From CAZGKW01 sp964526295 (GTDB lineage: Bacteria > Planctomycetota > Phycisphaerae > FEN-1346), in contig CAZGKW010000040.1 of assembly GCA_964526295.1 (NCBI GenBank), positions 1 through 41,514 of the forward strand: DNA of 41,514 nt. Reading direction: 5' to 3'. The position numbers and the translations under genes were made by a program. Positions 25,523 to 32,027 of this stretch are shown here, one piece after another (position 1 is the stretch's first letter; each line of letters starts with the position of its first letter). The notes under the pieces were generated by a model. It was given only the letters and a program-made list of their open reading frames with translations. It was not told where the DNA came from and searched no databases.

Positions 25523-27034
25523 TCATTCATCGATGCGGACGATGCGGCCGTCGAAGACGTCGATGACCCGCCGCACCAGCGGGTCCTTCAATGCGTCCTG
25601 GAGCCCCTTCCGGCGTGCGGCCCGCTGGACGACGAACGCCTGGGTCTCGACCGGGGCCGAGGACGGCCCCTCGAAGTCGGCCTCGATGTCGTCCTCGTCC
25701 GGGGCTTCGATGCCGGCGGCCGCGACGGCCGCCGCTGCCGCCTCCGAGGCACCGCCCGGCGACTCGTCTCGCGGAGGGGCCGGCCTCGCCGCCCGCGGCC
25801 GCGGCGCCGCGCGAGCGCCCCCCACGGGCCGCTCATCCAGGCCGACCGGGCGCTTTTTTTTTTCGTCCGCTGGGGGTTCGCCGCCGGTCGTCAGCGACTC
25901 GGCGATGGCGTCGAGCCGGCCCAGGACCTCCGGCAGCGGCTCCATCTCCGCCAGCGACGCCATCCGCACGATGGCCAGCTCCGCGATGGGGCGGCCGTCG
26001 GAGGCCCATCGCACGCGGCCCCGTGCCTCGGTCAGGTACCCCAAGGCCGCCACCAGGGCCGGCACGGAGAGCTTCTCCCCCACCGCCGCGAGGGCGTCCC
26101 GGTCCGGTCCGAACGGGTCGAGCATCTCGGCGTCCGCCCCGCAGGTCTTCGCGACGAGCACGTCCCGCAGGGCCCGCAGGAGTTGGTCCAGGAGCGCCCC
26201 GAGGTCGGCCCCGCCGGCCAGCAGCTCGGCGAACCTCGCGAGCCCCACCCCCACGTCGCCTCCGGCACAGGCGTCGAGCAGGTCGACGATCCGGTCGCCC
26301 GAGACGGCCCCGACGGTCTCGCGAACGGCCTCGATGGAGACCTCGCCGCCGCCGACGGCGATCACCTGGTCCAGCAGCGTCATGGCGTCGCGGACGCTGC
26401 CGCGCCCCTCACGGGCGATGGCCGCCAGAGCCGCGGGGTCAACCGTCACGCCCTCTTTCGCGGCGATGTCGGCGAGATGCTCGGCGATCCGCTCGCCCGG
26501 GACGGCCCGGAAGTCGAACCGCTGGCACCGCGACAGGATCGTCGCCGGGAGCTTCTCCGGGGCAGTCGTCGAGAACAGGAAAATGACGTGCCCGGGGGGC
26601 TCCTCCAGCGTCTTGAGCAGGGCGTTGAACGCGCTGCCGGAGAGCATGTGGACCTCGTCGATGTAGTAGACCTTGTAGCGGGCCCGGGCGGGGCGGTAGG
26701 GGGCGTTCTCGCGGAGCGTCCGTACGTCCTCGACGCTGTTGTTGGAGGCCCCGTCGATCTCGAGGACGTCGACGTCGTCGCCGCGATGGATGGCCCGGCA
26801 GATGTCACACTCGCCGCACGGGTCGCTGCCCTTGCGTTCGGGGCAGTTCAGGGCGGCGGCGAGGATGCGGGCCATCGTCGTCTTGCCTACGCCGCGCGTC
26901 CCGCAGAAGAGGTAGGCGTGGGCGACGCGGTCCTGCTCGACGGCCCGGCGGAGGGTACGGGCGATGGCGTCCTGGCCGACGACCTCGTCGAAGGTCGTGG
27001 GACGGTAGCGGCGGGCCAGGACGGTGTAGGGCAT
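25523..27034 (-). CDS. dnaX: DNA polymerase III subunits tau/gamma, with programmed frameshift site
   Basis: DnaX is the clamp-loader ATPase. Motifs are RYRPTTFDEVVGQ, Walker A GTRGVGKT (45-52), the zinc-binding cysteines C64, C73, C76 and C79, Walker B YYIDEVHML (about 123-131), EEPPGHVIFLFSTT and sensor I SRCQRFDF. Domain III ends near residue 365. The 503-residue frame is the tau form; its C-terminal part is Pro/Ala/Arg-rich and short compared with E. coli tau. At residues 390-395 the codons GAC GAA AAA AAA AAG CGC hold ten A residues (25854-25863). A -1 shift there would give a protein ending APGRPG about 400 residues long. The gene is downstream of the SRP RNA. Confidence 0.96.
   Translation of the reverse strand: MPYTVLARRYRPTTFDEVVGQDAIARTLRRAVEQDRVAHAYLFCGTRGVGKTTMARILAAALNCPERKGSDPCGECDICRAIHRGDDVDVLEIDGASNNSVEDVRTLRENAPYRPARARYKVYYIDEVHMLSGSAFNALLKTLEEPPGHVIFLFSTTAPEKLPATILSRCQRFDFRAVPGERIAEHLADIAAKEGVTVDPAALAAIAREGRGSVRDAMTLLDQVIAVGGGEVSIEAVRETVGAVSGDRIVDLLDACAGGDVGVGLARFAELLAGGADLGALLDQLLRALRDVLVAKTCGADAEMLDPFGPDRDALAAVGEKLSVPALVAALGYLTEARGRVRWASDGRPIAELAIVRMASLAEMEPLPEVLGRLDAIAESLTTGGEPPADEKKKRPVGLDERPVGGARAAPRPRAARPAPPRDESPGGASEAAAAAVAAAGIEAPDEDDIEADFEGPSSAPVETQAFVVQRAARRKGLQDALKDPLVRRVIDVFDGRIVRIDE
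25847..25867 (-). promoter_or_regulatory. A10 slippery tract in dnaX (programmed -1 frameshift or transcriptional slippage)
   Basis: Ten consecutive A on the minus strand contain the heptamer A AAA AAG in the same phase as the E. coli dnaX site. Reading in the -1 frame after it gives six codons and then TGA (in GGATGAG, about 25833-25835). A GC-rich stem GGCGC/GCGCC lies further downstream. The site is positioned at the end of domain III, where gamma ends in other bacteria. Confidence 0.7.
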
Positions 27035-27151
27035 CGGTCAACCCCCCTCCATTGCGAGTGTCGGGTTGCGGATTGGGGCCTGACGCTTGCTTTCGCGCCT
27101 GCGGCGGCCGCTCAATCCACAATGCGCAATCGGCAAACCACAATAAGAACA

Positions 27152-27420
27152 GGCCGTGCACCTCCCGTCGACAGGAGACAACCGCGGTGGGCGACCTCCG
27201 TGGCTCCGACCAGATGGCCCCACGGCGCATGGGTCTTCCGGCTTAGGGCTGCTGCCTTCCGGCCCTGACCCGGTTCACCGGCGACCCATCGCATGGGATC
27301 CGACCCTCAACGCCCGGTGGGCCGCGTCCTGACGACCGTCCCAAGCCTCGGGGAGGAATTCAGCCCTGCTGTAGCGGGTTGCAGGTACAGGGCACCGCTA
27401 ACGCCCCGCCTAGCACGGCC
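27152..27420 (-). ncRNA. ffs: Signal recognition particle RNA, large bacterial type with Alu domain
   Basis: Transcribed from 27420 to 27152, 269 nt. Domain IV is the universal SRP core: GTCAGGGCCGGAAGGCAGCA within 27246-27270, a GGAA-capped hairpin that binds Ffh. Near the 5' end is the Alu-type sequence AGCGGTGCCCTGTACCTGCA (27380-27399) and the start GGCCGTGCTAGGCGGGG, closely similar to the Bacillus scRNA. The 5' GGCCGTGC (27413-27420) pairs perfectly with the 3' GCACGGCC (27152-27159), closing helix 5. The length agrees with the roughly 270-nt large SRP RNA and not with the roughly 110-nt 4.5S form. It precedes dnaX, a conserved arrangement in several phyla. Confidence 0.93.
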
Positions 27421-27749
27421 TTTTTTTCCCCACAGCGGCGGCCGCGAAGCGTGGGGCAAATCCCGTGCCGCTTGCGCGCCCCGCGCCGCCGACGGTCTAG
27501 TATATCAGACAGCCCCGGCAAAGCAAGACGGCGAAACGCATGGAACGAAGCGACGAGCGAGGCGACCGGACGTGGCCGCCACGCGGGCATCGCCCCCCGC
27601 TGAACGCTTGCCCGCCGGGAGGAGGGGTGGTATCCTCGGTACGACGAATCGCACATCTCCGACGGCCGACCGGCGGGAGCCGGGACGCACCGGGCCGCGA
27701 GGCCCCACGAAGCCACGTTTCACGGCGGGCAGACGGGGAAACCGGCGCC
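27421..27749. other. 329-base region between SRP RNA and the zinc-ribbon gene
   Basis: It holds the SRP RNA promoter on the minus strand (27499-27526) and a T7 run (27421-27427) directly adjoining the SRP RNA 5' end. The frame upstream of the zinc-ribbon GTG start is open but Arg/Pro-rich and unlike a protein. I see no further gene. Confidence 0.5.
27499..27526 (-). promoter_or_regulatory. Sigma-70-type promoter of the SRP RNA
   Basis: On the minus strand TTGCTT (27521-27526), a 16-nt spacer and TATACT (27499-27504). Transcription would start near 27492, about 70 nt before the mature 5' end at 27420, implying a processed precursor. Confidence 0.5.
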
Positions 27750-28019
27750 GTGACCAAGAAACTCACGAACTGTCCCGATTGCGGCAAGCTCGTCTCGAAG
27801 CTCGCCAAGGCGTGCCCGGACTGCGGGCGGCCCCTGAAGAAATCGGGCGGGCCCAAGGAGGGCCTGTTCCTCCGGACGCTGAACGCCGGGTGCGCCTTCG
27901 TCCTCGTCCTGCTCGTTGCGGCGATGATCGCGGTGGGCGTGGCCCTGTTCGTGCCGGAGTGGCGGGCCCAAGTGCTGGCGTGGCTCAAGCCCGTGCTGGA
28001 TCTGTTCGGAGGAGGGTGA
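27750..28019 (+). CDS. Small zinc-ribbon membrane protein
   Basis: Starting at the GTG at 27750-27752 (GGGGAAA upstream), the 89-residue protein begins TKKLTNCPDCGKLVSKLAKACPDCG, with two CPDC knuckles at C8/C11 and C22/C25 forming a zinc ribbon. One transmembrane helix follows (AGCAFVLVLLVAAMIAVGVALFV), then a short amphipathic tail. Proteins of this kind are common and uncharacterised. The longer open frame upstream is Arg/Pro-rich and improbable. It is convergent with the histidine kinase gene, the two being separated by a pair of hairpins. Confidence 0.75.
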   Translation: MTKKLTNCPDCGKLVSKLAKACPDCGRPLKKSGGPKEGLFLRTLNAGCAFVLVLLVAAMIAVGVALFVPEWRAQVLAWLKPVLDLFGGG

Positions 28020-28024
28020 CGCGA

Positions 28025-28055
28025 GACGAAAAAAGAAACTGAGTTTCTTTTCGTC
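28025..28055. terminator. Hairpin 1 of a duplicated bidirectional terminator-like element
   Basis: GACGAAAA pairs with TTTTCGTC around AGAAACTGAGTTTCT, itself a palindrome. It starts six bases after the zinc-ribbon stop codon and ends in a T-rich arm on both strands, so it suits termination of both converging genes. The core is repeated at 28083-28103. Confidence 0.65.
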
Positions 28056-28082
28056 CAAAGGAGCCCGAAGGGTGCTCCGCAG

Positions 28083-28103
28083 AAAAGAAACTGAGTTTCT
28101 TTT
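28083..28103. terminator. Hairpin 2 of a duplicated bidirectional terminator-like element
   Basis: This is an exact second copy of the 21-bp palindrome whose core is AAAGAAACTGAGTTTCTTT (first copy 28031-28051), 52 bases further on. Between the copies lies another hairpin, GGAGC/GCTCC (28060-28078). It is 20 bases downstream of the histidine kinase stop (28123) on the minus strand. Confidence 0.65.
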
Positions 28104-28122
28104 TGCGCGGCGCAGTGCGAGG

Positions 28123-29517
28123 TCACGCCTGTTCTTCGTGCGGCGGCGGAAAGGTGACCGTGAAGCGGGTCCCCGCCCCCACCGTGCTCTCGACGCGGAT
28201 CTCGCCCTGGTGCATCTCGACGACGCGGCGCACAATGCTCATGCCGAGCCCCGTCCCGTGGGCGAAGATCTCCCGGGGCTGTCGGCCTCGATAGAACTCC
28301 TCGAAGATGTGCGGCAGCTCGTCCTCCGGGATGCCGATCCCGGTGTCGGCGACCTCGAGGCGCGGCCCCTGGCCGTCGGCGGCCGTCCGGACCGAGACGC
28401 TCCCGCCCTCGGGCGTATAGCGAATGGCGTTCGACACGAGGTTCGTGACGAGGTCCCCCAGGCCGTCCCGAACGCCATGGACCGTGGCCGACGAGGCGTC
28501 GACCTCCAGGCGGATGCGTTTCTCGATGGCCCGGGGCCTCAAGAGCTCGGCGGCCCGGCGGACGACCTCGGCCAGCTCGACCGCCTCCATCCGGCCCGGC
28601 AGCGCCGCGTCGCGGAGGCGGCTGTAGCGCAAGAGATCGTCGATCAGGTCCAGCATGTGCTCGGTCCGGTCGGTGGCCCGGGAGACGAGATCGCGGCCCT
28701 CGGCGTCCTCCGGCATCTTCATCCGGGCGGCCTTCAGGAGGCTCTGGAGCGCCCCGACGGGCGCCCGCAGTTCGTGGGACGTCTTCCGCATGAAGTCGGA
28801 CTTGATCTGCTCCAGCGACTGGAGGTCCTGGTAGGCGACCTCCAATTCCTCCTCCCGCCGCCTGAGCCGGCCCGCTATGCTCTGGGTGACGAAGACCGTC
28901 ACGTAGACGGCGAAGGTCATGACGAAACAGACCTGGAGGACAAAGACCCAGTGCTGAGCGGCGCCGGGCGAGACGAGCGGCTCCACGTGCCGTGGGTCCC
29001 CCGAGACGAGCACCTGAAGCGGATAGTGGGCCGTCTCGTAGAAGAAGTACTCCCCCCACCCGATGAGGTTCACCAGCGCTGCCGCGAGCGTCGCGTAGCC
29101 GTAGGCGATCCATTCGGAGAAGAACTCGCTGGCCACCACCATGGGGAATACGAACAGGATGATGAAGTGGTTCTCCACGCCGCCGATGTAGTGGACCAGC
29201 GCGGCGACGGCTACGAGGTCGCAGACGATCTGGGCGTGGGCCAGCGCCCGAATACGGCGCTTGTTAACCCGAGGGCTTTGGTACACCGCCCGGGCGCACA
29301 GCGAGAAGAACGCGTTGTAGAAGAACAGGGCGAACACGACGGCCACCGCCCCCATCGCCTCGAACCGCACGTCGAAGACGTACCAGCCCAGGGCCATGAA
29401 CACCAGGGCCAAGGCCCCGGCGACCCACCGGACCTCCACGAACCAGCCCATCCGCTCGAAGAGCACACGCTCCGTGAGGGTCAGGTCGCGTGACGGCGAG
29501 GCCGATCGGTCCGGCAT
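28123..29517 (-). CDS. Membrane sensor histidine kinase
   Basis: The 464-residue protein has six predicted membrane helices in residues 25-215 (RWVAGALALVFMALGWYVFDV, MGAVAVVFALFFYNAFFSL, and others to VFVLQVCFVMTFAVYVTVFV), with no large periplasmic domain. A short coiled coil (RRREEELEVAYQDLQSLEQIKSD) and the HisKA box follow, phospho-acceptor H248 in KTSHELRAP. The HATPase domain has N box NLVSNAIRYTPEGG, G1 DTGIGIPED, F box IFEEFYRG and G2 GTGLGMSIV. No response regulator is adjacent. It is the last gene of the hydrogenase-side run, 116 bases after the maturation protease. Regulation linked to membrane redox or H2 is possible but only inferred from position. Confidence 0.9.
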   Translation of the reverse strand: MPDRSASPSRDLTLTERVLFERMGWFVEVRWVAGALALVFMALGWYVFDVRFEAMGAVAVVFALFFYNAFFSLCARAVYQSPRVNKRRIRALAHAQIVCDLVAVAALVHYIGGVENHFIILFVFPMVVASEFFSEWIAYGYATLAAALVNLIGWGEYFFYETAHYPLQVLVSGDPRHVEPLVSPGAAQHWVFVLQVCFVMTFAVYVTVFVTQSIAGRLRRREEELEVAYQDLQSLEQIKSDFMRKTSHELRAPVGALQSLLKAARMKMPEDAEGRDLVSRATDRTEHMLDLIDDLLRYSRLRDAALPGRMEAVELAEVVRRAAELLRPRAIEKRIRLEVDASSATVHGVRDGLGDLVTNLVSNAIRYTPEGGSVSVRTAADGQGPRLEVADTGIGIPEDELPHIFEEFYRGRQPREIFAHGTGLGMSIVRRVVEMHQGEIRVESTVGAGTRFTVTFPPPHEEQA

Positions 29518-29633
29518 GGTCGCAGGCCTTTACGCGGAGGGCCTGCCGGCCCGCTCGGCGACGTCGCCGCCCACACGTCCGTCCGGCGACCCCTCGACCT
29601 CAAGCGGCGCGGCAGGCGATTGCGCCGAGCAGT

Positions 29634-30170
29634 CTAGCGTCCGGTCCGGGCCTCGGCAAAGGCTTTCAGCCCCGCCGCCGTCAGACGGACGGCCTCTTCC
29701 ATGACCGGGCTCAACCGGTCGGGTGTGTCGAGACGGTCGGGCTGGGCCCCCACGAGCGCACAGACCGGCCCTTCGCCGCGGGCTTCCCGCGCCAGGCCCC
29801 GGATCGCCTCGGCCACGAGCGAGAGGGAGATAGCGTGGGTCGAGACGTCCACCTCGGCGAGCGCCTCGGCCGGTACCAGGGCCACCGAGCCCGGCTTCGC
29901 GCCCAGGTCGGCCGCGTCCACGAAGAGGACGCCCGGACACTCCGACTCGACGATCGGCACCAGGTAGCTCTCGGGGACGGCCTGGACGTCGAACGGACGG
30001 AGCTGCGGCGAACGCGAGAGAGCGGCGACGACGGCGGGGCCGAAGGCATCGTCTCCCCGAAGGGCGTTGCCCACGCCGACCACGACGGTGGGGCGGGGGA
30101 CATGCTCGGCAAGGGCCCGGGCCAGGCCATCGGATGAGGGGCAGAACCGAAATCGCGACGCGGGCGTCAT
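29634..30170 (-). CDS. hycI: [NiFe]-hydrogenase maturation protease, HycI type
   Basis: From the ATG at 30168-30170 the 178-residue protein contains the family signature VVVGVGNALRGDDAFGP, then LFVDAADLGAKPG and STHAISLSLVAEAI. The Ni-sensing residues of HycI/HybD (Asp, Asp, His) correspond by spacing to D40 or D41, D85 and H112. The enzyme checks nickel insertion and cleaves the C-terminus of the large subunit. A matching candidate site is present in the large subunit at 37442-39190 after R548. It lies 97 bases downstream of the NuoI-like ferredoxin. The open frame upstream of the chosen start is a shadow. Confidence 0.88.
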   Translation of the reverse strand: MTPASRFRFCPSSDGLARALAEHVPRPTVVVGVGNALRGDDAFGPAVVAALSRSPQLRPFDVQAVPESYLVPIVESECPGVLFVDAADLGAKPGSVALVPAEALAEVDVSTHAISLSLVAEAIRGLAREARGEGPVCALVGAQPDRLDTPDRLSPVMEEAVRLTAAGLKAFAEARTGR

Positions 30171-30267
30171 CGCGGGCTGCCGGCGTCGCGAACCCGTTTC
30201 CGGCGCGGAGAAGGAAGCTCGAACCCGCCCGCGGCCTTCCGGTCGCGGCTCGTTAGAGGCAGGAACG

Positions 30268-30885
30268 TCACGCGCCCCAGGCCTCCCGCAGGACGGTGGC
30301 CCGGCGGCACTTCGGACACAGGACCCGCATCGTGTCACTCCGGTCGAGCGGTCGGCTCGGGTCGCGCTCGCCTTCGGCGTGCACCAGGCCCATCTCCTCG
30401 TCCGAGAGGAGGATGAGCGTCGGGTTGGCGTACCGCTTGGCCCCCAGGCGGTCGGCGATCCACAGCAGGTGGTCCCGGCAGCCGATGACCGAGCGGCAGA
30501 CCTCGCAGAGGACCAGCTCCTTCTCCACCGGCTCGACGCACTCGGCCCTGTCGAACACCGTCATGTCGAACTCGGTGGACAGGCGGACGCCCTTCTCGGT
30601 CGTGCAGTACAGCTCGCACTGGCCGCAGAAGATGCAGGCATCGGTGTTCAGGTTGAGGCGGCGGACGGGCGGGTCGGCCTCGCTGTCGTCGACGACCTCG
30701 ATGCACTGGCTGGGGCAGACCTCGGAGCAGGCCTTGCAGCCGATGCAGTCCTCCTCGTAGTACTTGGGCTTGCCGCGGAAGACCTCGGGCGGCTCGTAGG
30801 GCCCGGCGGGGAACTTGATCGTCGCGGGGCCCTGGATGAAGGCCTTGACGGCCTCCCGCAGCTCGCGGAGCTTGGGCTTCTTCAT
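30268..30885 (-). CDS. NuoI/MbhN-like ferredoxin subunit with extra C-terminal cysteine cluster
   Basis: The 205-residue protein starts at the ATG at 30883-30885, overlapping the mrpG stop by 4 bases (ATGA). Residues 47-57 (CIGCKACSEVC) and 84-94 (CIFCGQCELYC) carry two [4Fe-4S] clusters in the NuoI pattern, expected to pass electrons from soluble ferredoxin to the small subunit. Beyond that, NuoI normally ends soon. Here another 85 residues hold C127, C130, C136 and C190, C193 (VLCEVCRSVIGC and LCPKC), probably a zinc ribbon or an additional metal site. It may be a docking domain for an electron donor. Confidence 0.88.
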   Translation of the reverse strand: MKKPKLRELREAVKAFIQGPATIKFPAGPYEPPEVFRGKPKYYEEDCIGCKACSEVCPSQCIEVVDDSEADPPVRRLNLNTDACIFCGQCELYCTTEKGVRLSTEFDMTVFDRAECVEPVEKELVLCEVCRSVIGCRDHLLWIADRLGAKRYANPTLILLSDEEMGLVHAEGERDPSRPLDRSDTMRVLCPKCRRATVLREAWGA

Positions 30886-31286
30886 GACTCGACCTCCCCG
30901 GCGGCCGGGACGGGTTCGGCAGAGCGGGCCGTCTCGGCCCGCTCGGCCAGGGGCCGGATGGCCCCCAGGTCCTCGCCGTAACGGTCGATGACGCTCCCTT
31001 CCCACAGCCGGACGCCGGACTTGTAGGCCCCCCGGGCGATGGCGTGGGCCGCCACCGGGTTCGTCAGCAGGAGGAACGCGGCACACAGGAGGGCCTTGAC
31101 GCCCGTGGCCGGACTGACCCAGTAGAGGAACGTGCCGAACAGGATCATGCACGTACCCAGCGTGACGCACTTGGTGGCGGCCTGGACGCGGTTGTAGACG
31201 TCCGGCAGCCGCACCAGCCCGATGCAGCCGAACAGGTCGAACGCCAGGCCGACCCCGATCAGGACCTGTGCGAGGATCTCATTCAT
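30882..31286 (-). CDS. mrpG: MrpG/MbhC-like cation antiporter subunit
   Basis: The 134-residue protein has three hydrophobic helices and the MrpG/PhaG motif FGCIGLVRLPDVYNRVQAATK, followed by LCAAFLLLTNPVAAHAIARGAY. MrpG is one of the small membrane subunits that build the sodium/proton path in Mrp antiporters and in Mbh hydrogenase (MbhC). The hydrophilic tail (about 30 residues) is longer than usual. Its start overlaps the mrpF stop by eight bases. Confidence 0.93.
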   Translation of the reverse strand: MNEILAQVLIGVGLAFDLFGCIGLVRLPDVYNRVQAATKCVTLGTCMILFGTFLYWVSPATGVKALLCAAFLLLTNPVAAHAIARGAYKSGVRLWEGSVIDRYGEDLGAIRPLAERAETARSAEPVPAAGEVES

Positions 31287-31545
31287 CGTAGTAGCGACCC
31301 TCCAGGTACTTCGCCAGGGCGATCGTGCCGATGAACGACAGCAGGGCCCAGGCGATAGCGATGTTCATGTAAAAGCCCTGGCCGGTCCAGATGGCCATCA
31401 GGCAGCAGAACCCCACGACCAGGGTCCCCAGGATGTCGATGGCGACGGTCCGGTCCGGGGCGGTCGGTCCCCGCCCGATCCGATACAGGCACAGGAACGC
31501 CCCGAGCAGCAGGCCCGACGCCAGCACGATCAGGAAGGTCGTCAC
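31279..31545 (-). CDS. mrpF: MrpF/MbhB-like cation antiporter subunit
   Basis: The 88-residue protein starts at the GTG at 31543-31545, which overlaps the mrpE stop (GTGA). It shows the MrpF motif CLYRIGRGPTAPDRTVAIDILGTLVVG and three membrane helices, ending IAIAWALLSFIGTIALAKYLEGR. The reading frame is open upstream for another 200 codons inside mrpE, but that part has no family resemblance; the GTG start fits the length of MrpF. Confidence 0.92.
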   Translation of the reverse strand: MTTFLIVLASGLLLGAFLCLYRIGRGPTAPDRTVAIDILGTLVVGFCCLMAIWTGQGFYMNIAIAWALLSFIGTIALAKYLEGRYYDE

Positions 31546-32027
31546 TCGAACACCCTCCTCAGGAAGCCCTCGAACCGCTCGACGATGAGGGCGGTGTGCG
31601 CCTCCTCGTCCTCGCCGTGGACGTTGATCCAGTGGATGTAAAGGTGCTGTCCCGAGACGTCGACCGTCAGCGTGCCGGGCGTCAGAGTGATCGAGTTGGC
31701 AAGGAGCGTCTTCGCCATCTCGCTCTGGAGGCTCGTTCGGACTTTGACGATGCCCGGATGGATGGGCACGTCGGGATGCAGCACGCGGTAGGCGACGTCG
31801 AGGTTCGCCCGGATGCAGTAGTAGAAGAAGTACGGGATGTACAGGAGGAACCAGAAGATCCGCCTGGGCTGGAGCGCCTTGGCCGGCTGGTCCGGATAGA
31901 TGTGCGACAGGAGCGTCGCCACCAGAAGCGCCACGATCACCCCGACCGCCAGGTCCAGCAGCGCCACCGACCACGTCAGCAGCAGCCACAGGACCAGCGT
32001 GAACAGGATGCAAAGGAACTGCTTCAT
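31542..32027 (-). CDS. mrpE: MrpE/MbhA-like cation antiporter subunit
   Basis: The 161-residue protein has two N-terminal hydrophobic helices (LCILFTLVLWLLLTWSVALLDLAVGVIVALLVATLL), a third near FWFLLYIPYFFYYCIRANLDVAYRVL, and the conserved cytoplasmic part IVKVRTSLQSEMAKTLLANSITLTPGTLTVDVSGQHLYIHWI typical of MrpE. Its ATG overlaps the stop of the upstream antiporter gene by 4 bases (ATGA), showing tight coupling. Confidence 0.94.
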   Translation of the reverse strand: MKQFLCILFTLVLWLLLTWSVALLDLAVGVIVALLVATLLSHIYPDQPAKALQPRRIFWFLLYIPYFFYYCIRANLDVAYRVLHPDVPIHPGIVKVRTSLQSEMAKTLLANSITLTPGTLTVDVSGQHLYIHWINVHGEDEEAHTALIVERFEGFLRRVFE

